Notes: generated from the sequence alone by a model not told the origin. 32,192 nucleotides of DNA from an uncultured Bacilli bacterium (GCA_947623815.1 CANQHO010000008.1:1-32192); one strand, 5' to 3'; positions 1-8,169 are shown, counted from the first letter of the stretch. Made by a program: numbers and translations.

Positions 1-45
1 AGCATTATTTGCTTAATTTTGGCATGAAAAAATAACAGAGATTAT

Positions 46-402
46 TTATTTTCTGCTATTTAGGTCTGAGTAGTAACGGATAATATCATTTAAAACACTA
101 ATTGCGTACTTTTGACTATCTAAATACCATCTAGCGACATTTAAAGAATACTTTTTTGTAATATCTTGATAAACTAACTCTTGAAGATAATTTATTTTAG
201 CCGTAGTCTTACCACTTACTCCATGACCAATTAAATCTGAATCAACTAAACAGACCTTTAAAGAACTATTTCTTAAATTATATAAAGTAGTAAGTCCGGT
301 TATTCCTCCCCCAATTATTAAAACATCAATATCGATATCTTTATTTAATTTATTTATGTCATTATTCATTTTACAATCTAACCATAAACTTGACTTTTTC
401 AT
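46..402 (-). pseudogene. N-terminal fragment of an FAD-dependent oxidoreductase (DAO/DadA type)
   Basis: The 118 residues contain an N-terminal Rossmann FAD-binding motif, GGGITG at about residues 31-36, in the hydrophobic context DVLIIGGGITGLTTLYNL. Further on come an acidic strand end (VCLVDSD) and the segment GHGVSGKTTAKINYLQEL, typical of DAO-fold oxidoreductases, some of which carry a C-terminal Rieske domain. Such enzymes usually run to about 370-500 residues. Here the frame stops after about 118, and the remaining 45 bases show no frame that restores it, so this looks like a truncated or decayed gene. The window edge prevents certainty. I chose the ATG at 400-402 because GGTGAT lies just upstream on the minus strand; the more distal ATGs lack a ribosome site. 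The substrate is unknown. Confidence 0.6.
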
Positions 403-562
403 TTCATCACCATTTTTAGTATGGCTAAAATTTTCCATAATATTTAAAACATACAAAACTAAAAATCAGACCTTCATATAATAAAATAGGATAGCAATTT
501 CATTTTAAAAAGTTTCCTTATGAATAGTGCCAAAGCATTATAAAAAGAAAGGATCTGATAAA

Positions 563-1060
563 ATGAAAAAAAGACAAACAATTATAATAAGTTCATTACT
601 AACGGTATTTTTAGTAATGACGGCTGGTTATGCAGCTTTTACTAGTAAACTGACAATCAATGGAACAAGTCAAATCGTTGGAAAATGGGATATCAGAATA
701 ACTGACGTCAAAGTCCTAACTGTCGCACCTAATTGTGATGCCGGAACACCATCTTTTACTAATGACAATGTCACCTTTAATGCTTCTTTAAATAAACCCG
801 GCGATGTAATTACTTATTTAGTAACAATCGAAAATAAAGGAACTATTGACGCTACCTTGAGTGGAATATCTTTTTTAAGCAACGATGAAAAAGAATCACC
901 AGATATTATATATTCCGTAACTGATCCCAAAAAAGATTTACCCGCTCAAAGTGAAACATCCTTTAGAATAACAGTGACTTATAATCCAGATACTAAAGAA
1001 ATACCCAACCAAAAAACTAAAACAATTATCGGAACTATAAATTATGTTCAAAAATATTAA
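563..1060 (+). CDS. SipW-dependent-type secreted protein (TasA/camelysin-like)
   Basis: This is a 165-residue exported protein. A short basic start (MKKRQ) and a hydrophobic stretch (about residues 6-20) are followed by TAGYAAFTSKLTINGTS, the layout of signal peptides cut by SipW-type signal peptidases. The mature part is beta-rich. Near the middle it contains LNKPGDVITYLVTIENKGTI, a segment common in TasA/camelysin-type and other beta-sandwich surface proteins. It has no C-terminal LPXTG motif or transmembrane anchor. The start at 563 is preceded by AAAGGA; an in-frame ATG at 527 has no comparable site. A SipW-like peptidase gene begins 28 bases downstream, which strongly supports an enzyme-substrate pair. 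A fibre or surface role is inferred from family resemblance only. Confidence 0.7.
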   Translation: MKKRQTIIISSLLTVFLVMTAGYAAFTSKLTINGTSQIVGKWDIRITDVKVLTVAPNCDAGTPSFTNDNVTFNASLNKPGDVITYLVTIENKGTIDATLSGISFLSNDEKESPDIIYSVTDPKKDLPAQSETSFRITVTYNPDTKEIPNQKTKTIIGTINYVQKY

Positions 1061-1088
1061 ATATCATTATAACTAAGGAACTATCTGA

Positions 1089-2213
1089 ATGAAAAAGAAT
1101 TTCCCTTGGTTAATAATTTTAAATATTTATCTTATCATAACAATATTATTATCAATCAGTCATTTTAAAATATATACCAATATTATAAATCCACTGTTTT
1201 GGTTTATTATCTTACTACTTATAAATAAAAATAGTTTTAGATCATATCATAATCACTATAACCTTTATTTTATTATCCTCAACATTTTTATTATTACTAT
1301 ATATTTTTGTACCGGTTTTATATTAGGATTTACTAAAAGTCCCTATAATCATTCTATAATTAGTATCATCAAAAACACAATTATAAATGTATTACCTTTA
1401 ATTGGTATTGAAATACTAAGGTATACCACTATCAACCAAGAAAAAAGGCATCCATTTATTATAACTTTATTACTAATCCTAATAGAAATAAACTATAATC
1501 AAATTTTATCTTTACATTTAAAAAACGAACAATTTTTTAAATATATCTGCTCTTACTTTTTTCCCATCATATCTAATAGTATCTTATATACTTTTTTAAC
1601 AACCAAACAAATTAAAACTTATTATCTTAGAATAATAAATGCCCTAGTTATAATTTTATTACCCATTTTTCCCAATACCGATTGGTTTACCAATGGGGTT
1701 ATAGGATTATTCAATCCTATAATAGTTTATGTATTTTCTAAATACATGTTCCCAAAAGAAAGAAAAATAATAACCAAAAAAGAAAAACAGATAGAAAACT
1801 TAAATTATGTTTTGACACTAATTTTTGTTATCATCTTAACTGGTTTTATGTTAGGAATATTTAAATATAAACCGATTGCTATCCTATCTAACAGTATGTC
1901 ACCTAAATTTAATCAAGGAGATATACTTATTTACCAAAAGAAAAACAATTTAAAAAAAATAACTAAAAATACTATTATAATTTATAAACTTAAAAATCAA
2001 TACATTGCCCATCGAGTTATCAATATAAAAAAAATAAATAACCAATATTTTTATCAAACTAAGGGAGACAATAATAATACTTATGATAACAATTGGGTAA
2101 GTGAAAAACAAATCGAAGGGATATATGCCTTTCATATCAAATATATAGGTTTTCCAACTGTATGGTTAAATTACTATTTTAATAATAAAAAACCATTGGT
2201 TGGTATAAAGTAG
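1089..2213 (+). CDS. SipW-like (S26B) signal peptidase with a polytopic N-terminal domain
   Basis: Residues about 260-374 form a signal peptidase I domain. The nucleophile motif SNSMSP lies at 267-272 (predicted catalytic Ser269), and IAHRV has His308 in the place where bacterial type I enzymes have lysine. TKGDNN at 324-329 is the third conserved box. The Ser-His arrangement defines the S26B branch, which includes B. subtilis SipW and the eukaryotic and archaeal enzymes. B. subtilis SipW is about 190 residues. This protein is about twice that because it starts with roughly eight hydrophobic segments before residue 260. It lies between a SipW-type substrate and a DUF5305-like gene, probably in one operon. 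AAGGA precedes the ATG. Cleavage of the upstream protein is inferred from context. Confidence 0.8.
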   Translation: MKKNFPWLIILNIYLIITILLSISHFKIYTNIINPLFWFIILLLINKNSFRSYHNHYNLYFIILNIFIITIYFCTGFILGFTKSPYNHSIISIIKNTIINVLPLIGIEILRYTTINQEKRHPFIITLLLILIEINYNQILSLHLKNEQFFKYICSYFFPIISNSILYTFLTTKQIKTYYLRIINALVIILLPIFPNTDWFTNGVIGLFNPIIVYVFSKYMFPKERKIITKKEKQIENLNYVLTLIFVIILTGFMLGIFKYKPIAILSNSMSPKFNQGDILIYQKKNNLKKITKNTIIIYKLKNQYIAHRVINIKKINNQYFYQTKGDNNNTYDNNWVSEKQIEGIYAFHIKYIGFPTVWLNYYFNNKKPLVGIK

Positions 2214-2221
2214 GTAGATTT

Positions 2222-3193
2222 ATGAAGAAAAAAGTTTTGATAATTATAACCATTCTGGGTTTAATTTTAATAACTATCGGTTTTAAAACAACCAGTAAAA
2301 AAAGCATATACAGTTATCAAACTACAAAAGATAGTCCTTATCAAGTTTTATTAAAACCAAACGATCTCTACCCTAATTTAACTTTACCATCTGGTCATTA
2401 CTATTTATCTTCTTCAATAAAATCTTTAAAAATAAATTTTAAATACCATTTTAAAAGTTTTGAACCAAGTAATATCAAATATACTTACAATATTTCTTCT
2501 AAACTAATAGGTTCTATGAAAGATGACAATCTAGAACTTAAAAATATCTGGTTTAAAAATTTTACTTTAGTTCCTAATACTTCTAAAAAAAATATAAAAA
2601 ATTCTTTTGACTTAGAAAAACCAATAAGTATCGATTTAGATTTTTATAATAATTTAGTCGCTCTTTATGAAAAAACATACAATGTTTCTATAAGTGCTAA
2701 TCTAAAAGTATTTTTAAATATTTCCTATGAAATAAACAGTAAAAATTTAAAAAATAAAATCATTAAAGACCAGATTGAACTAGTTATTCCACTTACTGAT
2801 AACATAACCGAAGTTAAAGAAAACTATACTAAAAAAAATAATCAAACCATAGAAAAAAAGAACAACAATATTTTTAACTTTTATAATGGTATAGGTTTAT
2901 TATTAGTTATCTACCCAATTATTTTAGGGGTAATAAAAATTACTAAAAACGATATGTCCACTCTAAATATTAAAAATATTCTAAAAAAATATAATGATTT
3001 AATAGTAACGGTAACTAATAAACCCGATATGTCCAATTTAAAAATAATGTTTTTAAAAAACTTTGATGATTTAGTTATAGTTGCTAATCAAAATCAAACC
3101 AATATAATAAATTATAAGGTATCAAATAAACAAAACAATTTATATGTCATAGTCCAAAACTATATATATATTTATAAAATAACAACAAAATAA
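2222..3193 (+). CDS. DUF5305-like membrane protein
   Basis: This 323-residue protein has an N-terminal hydrophobic helix (about 4-22), a long beta-rich extracytoplasmic region and a second helix at about 220-240, followed by a short soluble tail of about 80 residues. The pattern YQVLLKPNDLYPNLTLPSGH near residue 40, followed by predicted strands (YYLSSSIKSLKINFKYHF), resembles the DUF5305 family, which often sits beside SipW-like signal peptidases. That assignment is from memory of the family pattern. The gene starts 8 bases after the peptidase stop, with only a weak TAGGTAG ribosome site, which suggests translational coupling. A hairpin terminator follows at once. It may help assemble or anchor the secreted protein, but no biochemical role can be read from the sequence. 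Confidence 0.55.
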   Translation: MKKKVLIIITILGLILITIGFKTTSKKSIYSYQTTKDSPYQVLLKPNDLYPNLTLPSGHYYLSSSIKSLKINFKYHFKSFEPSNIKYTYNISSKLIGSMKDDNLELKNIWFKNFTLVPNTSKKNIKNSFDLEKPISIDLDFYNNLVALYEKTYNVSISANLKVFLNISYEINSKNLKNKIIKDQIELVIPLTDNITEVKENYTKKNNQTIEKKNNNIFNFYNGIGLLLVIYPIILGVIKITKNDMSTLNIKNILKKYNDLIVTVTNKPDMSNLKIMFLKNFDDLVIVANQNQTNIINYKVSNKQNNLYVIVQNYIYIYKITTK

Positions 3194-3212
3194 TTCCAAA
3201 TTTTTTCCTCAA

Positions 3213-3239
3213 AAAAATACTTCATTTTGAAGTATTTTT
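3213..3239. terminator. Bidirectional terminator between convergent genes
   Basis: Two 12-base arms (3213-3224 and 3228-3239) pair perfectly around a TTT loop. Runs of A on the left and T on the right let it work for the SipW cassette (+) and for the ABC exporter (-). The exporter stop codon overlaps the right arm. Confidence 0.8.
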
Positions 3240-5718
3240 ACTTGTTTAAAATGGCTTCGATAGGTTTTATTTTAGTTATTCTACTGATAGATACTATCGT
3301 TATAAATATACCAATAAAAATTGTAAAACCAAATAAAATTATCGGTATTAAAGGACTAGTTACTATTCCATTTATTACATAATAGTATTTAGAAAACAAT
3401 ATATTATTTAATATATTACATATTATATACCAACCAATTACTGATAAAAACCATGCTATAATTCCTATTATTATCGATTCATAACCAAAGATTTTAAGAA
3501 TATCTTTATTGTTGGCACCTAAGGCTTTTAATATACCTATTTCTTTTTTACAGTAAGAAATTGATACGCCAATAAAATTAGAAAATAGTAAAAAGGTAAA
3601 TAAGATAAATACTAAACTGACAATCAAAATAGCTGCTTTCAACTTAGTATAAATATTTATGATGGTGGCTAAAGCACTATAATCATTTTCTGTACTATAT
3701 AAATAATACTCTCCTTTAGGAATATCATCTATAGTATCTTTAAATTCTATTTTATTAAAAGTTTTAATTAAATTATTTTTATCATCATCGTATATTTTGA
3801 CATAATATAATTTTTTTAATTGCGGATTATATTCATCAAGATATTTTTGACTGACATAATTATTTTCATCTAAAGATATCCCTACTACTTCTACTTTAGT
3901 TTCTTCTAATTTATAATCGGGATGCCACATGGAAATAAAAAGGGGCCCTAATTCATTTTCTTTCAAATATTTGACAATAAATTTATTTTGTAATTGGTCA
4001 TAATCTTCATTGGGATTTTCCTTGATATATTCATTAAATTTGGTATCAAAATCCGGTTTAAATGTTTTTAAAGATTCAAGTGATAATATTACTTCGTCTT
4101 TATTTAAAGAACTGATATTTTTTCTATCATTTTTAGTTATAATATTTATTTTTTTATTTAAAGCCTTAATATTATCACTTACACTAACACTATTATCAAG
4201 TTTTTGACTAGTTCCTATGGAAGTTTTTTCTAATATACTATTTTTATTAACTTTTAATTTTACTTTATCGACAAAACCCTTGGTATAAATATAAACTCCT
4301 TTAGAAACATAGTTATTTAATTTTTTATTTAGTTCTTCATCTTGAAATAAACCTTTTTCTTTGGCTTGATTAAATAAGGTACTATCATCATCAAATATTC
4401 CTACTACCGTAACAGAGTTATCCCCTAGTTTAAGTTTAGTTTTAGAAGAAATCATCTCTTCATAACTTTTAGGAAAGTATAAAGTGTTGTCTATTTTTTT
4501 AATTCCGTATTTCATACAGTGATCAACAAAGTATTTATGAACGACAATTTCATTTGGTTGACTAGGTTTTTTGCCAATTATATTATTAAATATTCTATCA
4601 TCAGATACTTCTACAACTTGTAAATAAATATTTAACATCGATGAATAAATTTTATCTTTTCCATCACTTTCGCCAAATTCAAATCTTAACCATTCCCCAT
4701 TATCATAAAGGGTGTAAGTTTTATTAGCTATTGCCTTAGTATTTTCTTCAATTTCTTGGATGTTTTTTTCCGTCAATATTTTTTCTCCATTTAAGGAACT
4801 AGAATAGTTACTGACATTGTAGACATAGTCTTTATTATCAAACATCGTATTAACTATTAAATTGGCCTTGTTAAAAAGGGCAAAGTTTAAAGTAAAACCC
4901 ATAAAGATTAAAGAAAAAGTTGTCAAAAGAATTGTCATAAAAAGTTTGAACTTTTTTTGTTTAAAACTGGTTATGGACATTTTAAAGGCATACCAAAATG
5001 GTAAATGAGATTTTTTTAAAACTAAGTTTTCATTTTCTTTTATTTCCTCACTACCATTATCATCTATTACTTTACCATCTTCTATTTTAATAATACGGTC
5101 GGCATATTTTAACGCTGATTCTAAATCGTGGGATACTACAATCACTAATTTTTCTTTACTGATATTTTTTAGTATTTCAAAGATTTGTTCACTAGAATTT
5201 TTATCTAAATTACCGGTTGGTTCATCGGCTAAAACTATTTTAGGTTTTTTTATAATTGCTCTAGCTATGGCTACTCTCTGTTTTTGACCACCCGATAATT
5301 CGTTGATTTTTCTTTTTTCTAAATTTTCTAAACCTAAGTCTTTTAAAAGGTTATTTATTTCATTTTCTTTATCTTTTTTATTTTGTAAACGTAAGGCTAA
5401 TTCAATGTTTTCATAGACATTATACTGTTCTAAAACATTAAATTCTTGAAAGATAAAACCGACGTTAGTGTTGCGATATGAGTCATAATCTTTAGTTTTA
5501 AACTTACTCATATTTTTACCGTCAATTATAATGTCCCCACTTGTTACACTATCTAATCCACCTAGTAAGTTTAAAAAAGTAGATTTACCACTACCACTTT
5601 TACCAACGATGAATACCATTCCTTGGTTTCCAATTTTTAAATTGACATCATCTAAGGCTTTAGTTGACAAACTTTTTTTAGATTTATAAATTTTAGTTAC
5701 ATTTTTTAGTTCGATCAT
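3238..5718 (-). CDS. ABC transporter, fused ATPase and FtsX-type permease
   Basis: The first about 220 residues are a MacB/LolD-type ATPase: Walker A GKSGSGKS (39-46), Q-loop Gln91, signature LSGGQ (141-145), Walker B IVLADEP (161-167) and H-loop His197. A transmembrane helix follows at about 259-282, then a large extracytoplasmic domain of about 400 residues. Three more helices lie at about 695-720, 740-770 and 788-812. That is the four-helix FtsX/MacB permease plan, with ATPase and permease in one 826-residue chain. In Bacillota such fusions are often peptide exporters or antimicrobial-resistance pumps, but the substrate cannot be told and no two-component system is adjacent. A strong GAGGG ribosome site precedes the ATG. 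An extended -10 promoter lies about 25 bases upstream. Confidence 0.9.
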   Translation of the reverse strand: MIELKNVTKIYKSKKSLSTKALDDVNLKIGNQGMVFIVGKSGSGKSTFLNLLGGLDSVTSGDIIIDGKNMSKFKTKDYDSYRNTNVGFIFQEFNVLEQYNVYENIELALRLQNKKDKENEINNLLKDLGLENLEKRKINELSGGQKQRVAIARAIIKKPKIVLADEPTGNLDKNSSEQIFEILKNISKEKLVIVVSHDLESALKYADRIIKIEDGKVIDDNGSEEIKENENLVLKKSHLPFWYAFKMSITSFKQKKFKLFMTILLTTFSLIFMGFTLNFALFNKANLIVNTMFDNKDYVYNVSNYSSSLNGEKILTEKNIQEIEENTKAIANKTYTLYDNGEWLRFEFGESDGKDKIYSSMLNIYLQVVEVSDDRIFNNIIGKKPSQPNEIVVHKYFVDHCMKYGIKKIDNTLYFPKSYEEMISSKTKLKLGDNSVTVVGIFDDDSTLFNQAKEKGLFQDEELNKKLNNYVSKGVYIYTKGFVDKVKLKVNKNSILEKTSIGTSQKLDNSVSVSDNIKALNKKINIITKNDRKNISSLNKDEVILSLESLKTFKPDFDTKFNEYIKENPNEDYDQLQNKFIVKYLKENELGPLFISMWHPDYKLEETKVEVVGISLDENNYVSQKYLDEYNPQLKKLYYVKIYDDDKNNLIKTFNKIEFKDTIDDIPKGEYYLYSTENDYSALATIINIYTKLKAAILIVSLVFILFTFLLFSNFIGVSISYCKKEIGILKALGANNKDILKIFGYESIIIGIIAWFLSVIGWYIICNILNNILFSKYYYVINGIVTSPLIPIILFGFTIFIGIFITIVSISRITKIKPIEAILNK

Positions 5719-5741
5719 TATATCCCTCTATTCTTTATTTT

Positions 5742-5750
5742 ATTGTATCA
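5742..5750 (-). promoter_or_regulatory. Extended -10 promoter of the ABC exporter
   Basis: On the minus strand this reads TG-A-TACAAT, an extended -10 box, about 25 bases before the exporter ATG. No good -35 is visible. Confidence 0.45.
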
Positions 5751-5755
5751 TATTT

Positions 5756-6166
5756 TTAAATAATTGTTTTACTTTTTTTATATTCCCATATATTTAATTT
5801 TCCTTGGGCGGGGATTGGTTTTTTTAATGGTTTTATATTTTCTAAAATCCAAGCATATCTTCCCTCTTTATATTCACCACAAATATATTCTTGATGATCT
5901 TTTTTCATATTTTCGATATAATCTTTAGTCATATAAATACAATCAACTAATTGACATTTACAAATTATATTACCATAGTTTAAGGGAATACTTTCTATCA
6001 ATTGCATAATTTCCAGGTTATTTTTTTCTTTTTTAGTTAACTTACTTTTACTAGCATGAATATATAATTCGCCCCGATATTTTGTTTTCCAACTTCTAGT
6101 TTCTATCATTTTTTTATTTTCTTTTATTAAAGTAGCATATGGTTCTTTTATACTTAATACTTTCAC
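5756..6166 (-). CDS. ASCH-domain protein
   Basis: The 136-residue protein has the ASCH fold signature. It opens MKVLSIKEPYATLI, the start typical of the family, followed by KMIETRSWKTKYRGELYIHAS (glutamate, arginine and tryptophan in the conserved basic pocket), and ends with a YAWILENI strand. ASCH proteins are small PUA-related beta-barrels that bind RNA or modified nucleosides; some hydrolyse N4-acetylcytidine. The length fits a stand-alone ASCH protein. The start is GTG at 6164-6166, with AGGAGG 12 bases upstream. The gene lies upstream of the ABC exporter on the same strand, but the exporter has its own promoter, so a shared function is not implied. Confidence 0.8.
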   Translation of the reverse strand: MKVLSIKEPYATLIKENKKMIETRSWKTKYRGELYIHASKSKLTKKEKNNLEIMQLIESIPLNYGNIICKCQLVDCIYMTKDYIENMKKDHQEYICGEYKEGRYAWILENIKPLKKPIPAQGKLNIWEYKKSKTII

Positions 6167-6250
6167 GTTTATAATTGGCCTCCTATTTTTTTCAATTTAA
6201 TTTTATCAAATCATTTAGTCAAAGTCCATTTATTTAATTTATAACAATTA

Positions 6251-6457
6251 TCATTTTAATCTTAATATTTCTTTTTTTAATTCTTCATTTTCTTTGCGAG
6301 TTTTAGATAACTCAAAATTTAAATTTTCTATAGTAGAGGTTAAGGATTTAACTAATTTATTAGTTTCTTTCATTATCTTTTCATTTTTTTCAAATTTATT
6401 AAATAGTTCTTCATATTGAGTATAAAAATCATTAATTCTACCTTTAGACATATTCAT
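6251..6457 (-). pseudogene. Coiled-coil fragment, possible N-terminus of an IS66-type transposase
   Basis: About 68 residues, almost entirely heptad-rich helix (YEELFNKFEKNEKIMKETNK, then ENEELKKEILRLK). IS66 transposases begin with such a helix and then a low-complexity N/S/K/P stretch. Here the frame stops directly after ILRLK, in an AAAATGAT context; one extra A would read on as K-N-D-N, the start of that stretch, before the sequence loses sense. A decayed transposase remnant is therefore plausible, but a genuine small coiled-coil protein cannot be excluded. AAAGG lies in front of the ATG at 6455-6457. No inverted terminal repeats were found. Confidence 0.35.
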
Positions 6458-6540
6458 CACTACCTTTTAATTTATTATCTCATTTAATAAAATAAAAGTC
6501 TATAATTTTCCTTTATTTCAGCTATAATAAAACTTAAAAA

Positions 6541-6560
6541 GATAGATTTATTTATCTATC
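6541..6560. terminator. Possible terminator hairpin
   Basis: GATAGAT and ATCTATC pair across a six-base loop; one more A-T pair extends the stem. On the minus strand the stem is followed by TTTTTAAG, so it may stop transcripts reading leftward past the tRNA. The stem is short and AT-rich. Confidence 0.4.
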
Positions 6561-6625
6561 TCTTGACTGAACTGTAACCAATTATCAACAAATTTACCAA
6601 AAAATATAGATTTTTTATTAAAATA

Positions 6626-6634
6626 TGATATAAT
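6626..6634 (+). promoter_or_regulatory. Extended -10 promoter of tRNA-Leu
   Basis: TG-A-TATAAT, a perfect extended -10 box, ends 11 bases before the tRNA. No clear -35 is visible. Confidence 0.65.
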
Positions 6635-6645
6635 TGATATATATT

Positions 6646-6730
6646 GCTTGCGTGGCGGAACTGGTAGACGCGCACGACTCAAAATCGTGTGGTTTATACC
6701 ATGTGGGTTCGATTCCCACCGCGAGCACCA
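6646..6730 (+). tRNA. tRNA-Leu (anticodon CAA)
   Basis: This is an 85-base class II tRNA. The acceptor arms GCTTGCG (6646-6652) and CGCGAGC (6720-6726) pair with one G-T. The anticodon stem CACGA/TCGTG encloses the loop CTCAAAA, giving anticodon CAA, which reads the leucine codon TTG. A long variable arm follows (GGTTTATACC) and then the T arm GTGGG-TTCGATT-CCCAC. Discriminator A and an encoded CCA end are at 6727-6730. An extended -10 promoter precedes it and a terminator follows. Confidence 0.97.
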
Positions 6731-6740
6731 TATAAAAAAC

Positions 6741-6768
6741 AAAAGCTTTTAAAAATAAAGGCTTTTTT
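6741..6768. terminator. Terminator of tRNA-Leu, also serving the opposite gene
   Basis: AAAAGCTTT pairs with AAAGGCTTTT around a short AT loop (one bulged G), followed by a T run on the plus strand. The minus-strand acetyltransferase ends 25 bases away, so the hairpin may serve both sides. Confidence 0.6.
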
Positions 6769-6792
6769 AATATTCAAACTTCCAAAATACTC

Positions 6793-7476
6793 CTAAAAAT
6801 GTTTTCTTATATTTTTAAATTTAACCGTTGTTCTATTTAAAAATAATTCTTTATTTCCATGATATTCTTTTAAAATCAATATTTTATCATCTTTAAAATA
6901 GGTAGATTTTTTATAACCTGTAAATTCAAATCCAAGTTTTTCCATTATTTTCCATGAACTTGGATTTATTTCCGCTGCACCTGTAAAAATATCTGATATT
7001 TCAACTTCATTAAACATAAAGTCTAAAATTGCTAATGCTGCCTCAGTTGCATATCCTTTTCCTTGATAATTAGGATCAATAAACCACCCTACATCTCTAA
7101 TATCTTTAATATTATTATCTTTAGGTTGACAAGTCATTTGACCAATAACTATATCCGTATCTTTAAGAAAAATACTCCAAGTAAATTTTTGACTATCTTC
7201 TTGATTATTGATACTTTCAATTTTCTTTTCATAAAATGGTTGTTGTCTTGGCCAATCCTGTAACTGTTCCATAAAAATTTTTCTAGCCTTTTTCAAATCA
7301 CTAATATTATCTTTACTTAAATTATTCTTTTTAAATATTCTATCGGGAGTAGGAAAATAAAATTTATTTATTTCTTCATTAGATAATATTTCCCATAATC
7401 GATGTTGTTCTTTCATTGTTGGTATTCTTAAATCAAGTCTATCAGTATAAATATTTTTTGAGTTAATACTATTCAT
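6793..7476 (-). CDS. GNAT-family N-acetyltransferase (RimJ/RimL type)
   Basis: The 227-residue protein starts with TDRLDLRIPTMKE, the usual opening of RimJ/RimL-like GNAT proteins. It carries acetyl-CoA binding motif A as DPNYQGKGYATEAALAILDF, followed by NPSSWKIMEKLGFEFTGYKK, the standard family ending. It transfers acetyl from acetyl-CoA to an amine; the substrate (protein N-terminus, antibiotic or small molecule) cannot be told. An ATG at 7489-7491 sits only 5 bases from a perfect extended -10 box, where transcription should begin. I therefore prefer the ATG at 7474-7476, which leaves a short leader with GGATGTGG as a weak ribosome site. It lies in an accessory stretch beside tRNA-Leu. Confidence 0.85.
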   Translation of the reverse strand: MNSINSKNIYTDRLDLRIPTMKEQHRLWEILSNEEINKFYFPTPDRIFKKNNLSKDNISDLKKARKIFMEQLQDWPRQQPFYEKKIESINNQEDSQKFTWSIFLKDTDIVIGQMTCQPKDNNIKDIRDVGWFIDPNYQGKGYATEAALAILDFMFNEVEISDIFTGAAEINPSSWKIMEKLGFEFTGYKKSTYFKDDKILILKEYHGNKELFLNRTTVKFKNIRKHF

Positions 7477-7495
7477 ATATACCACATCCATAGTA

Positions 7496-7504
7496 ATTAT
7501 ATCA
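7496..7504 (-). promoter_or_regulatory. Extended -10 promoter of the acetyltransferase
   Basis: TG-A-TATAAT on the minus strand. Its expected start point (about 7489) falls at or inside the first in-frame ATG, which argues for the downstream start codon. Confidence 0.55.
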
Positions 7505-7561
7505 TTAAATTTAATTATTATAAATTAAATGAAGTAAAAATATAGATAATTAAAATTTTTG

Positions 7562-7570
7562 TGCTATAAT
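7562..7570 (+). promoter_or_regulatory. Extended -10 promoter upstream of the BRO-N fragment
   Basis: TG-C-TATAAT on the plus strand, followed by a leader of about 105 bases. The leader contains an inverted repeat (GAATTAT at 7600-7606 with ATAATTC at 7627-7633), whose stem extends further through wobble pairs. Confidence 0.4.
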
Positions 7571-7680
7571 ATGTATGTTGATGAGATATGAAGAAATAAG
7601 AATTATTGCCATATACATAGTATGTGATAATTCATTATGCCTGAAATATCCATCATTTTTTATTTACAAAAATATTTTAA

Positions 7681-8007
7681 ATGAAACAAAACAAATTAGA
7701 AACATTTTCAAATCTATTTGAAGGAAAAGAAATTAGAAGTATTTGGAACAGTGAAAAAGAAGATTATTATTTTAGTGTTGTGGATGTTATTAGTGTATTA
7801 ACTAACGCTAATATTCCAAGAAATTATTGGAGTGATTTAAAAAGAAAATTGAAAAATGAAGGAAGTCAACTGCACGAAAATATCGTGCAATTGAAAATGA
7901 TAGCTAGTGACGGCAAATTAAGACTAGCTGACACATTAGATACCAAAGGCATTTTAAGATTGATAGAGTCAGTTTCCTCACCTAAAGCAAAAGTGTTTTG
8001 TACATAA
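7681..8007 (+). pseudogene. Truncated BRO-N domain protein (DinD-like)
   Basis: The 108 residues match the N-terminal BRO-N part of DinD-like and phage antirepressor-like proteins: EIRSIWNSEKEDYYFSVVDV, then IPRNYWSDLKRKLKNEGSQL, then HENIVQLK and LRLIESVSSPKA. Full DinD-like proteins continue after SPKAEPFKLWLA for well over 100 residues. Here the reading turns to KVFCT and stops, and nothing recognisable follows. There is no Shine-Dalgarno site before the ATG. It is most likely a dead relic. BRO-N genes commonly travel with phages and type I restriction loci, as does the DUF1016 gene just downstream. If expressed, it would be a stand-alone DNA-binding BRO-N domain. Confidence 0.7.
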
Positions 8008-8089
8008 TGACATGATTGTTTTAACGCCTTTTAAATAACACACTACGATATTAACAAGCCAATATCAGAATTGATAAAAAGAGTTTAAT

Positions 8090-8119
8090 AATTTGGCAGA
8101 CGCATCTGCCAAATTATAC
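8090..8119. other. Perfect 13-bp inverted repeat with a CGCA loop
   Basis: Arms 8090-8102 and 8107-8119 are exact complements around the tetraloop CGCA. The core is TTTGGCAGA/TCTGCCAAA, unusually GC-rich for this window. No T run follows, so it is not a standard terminator. It lies between the BRO-N and DUF1016 relics. In one frame the hairpin can also be read as a peptide (NNLADASAKLYEE), so it might be a leftover of coding sequence. Confidence 0.6.
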
Positions 8120-8169
8120 GAGGAGACCTAAATATGATATAAATTAAATTAAATGACTTTAAGGTTGCA

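Noticed and set aside
6548-6742. 64-residue minus-strand reading frame with CSRWESNPHGINHTILSRAR
   Set aside because: It is the antisense translation of tRNA-Leu, a well-known false gene.
8044-8088. Reading YDINKPISELIKRV upstream of the DUF1016 gene
   Set aside because: It resembles the tail of DUF1016 proteins (INKPI), but 14 residues are too few to claim a second copy.
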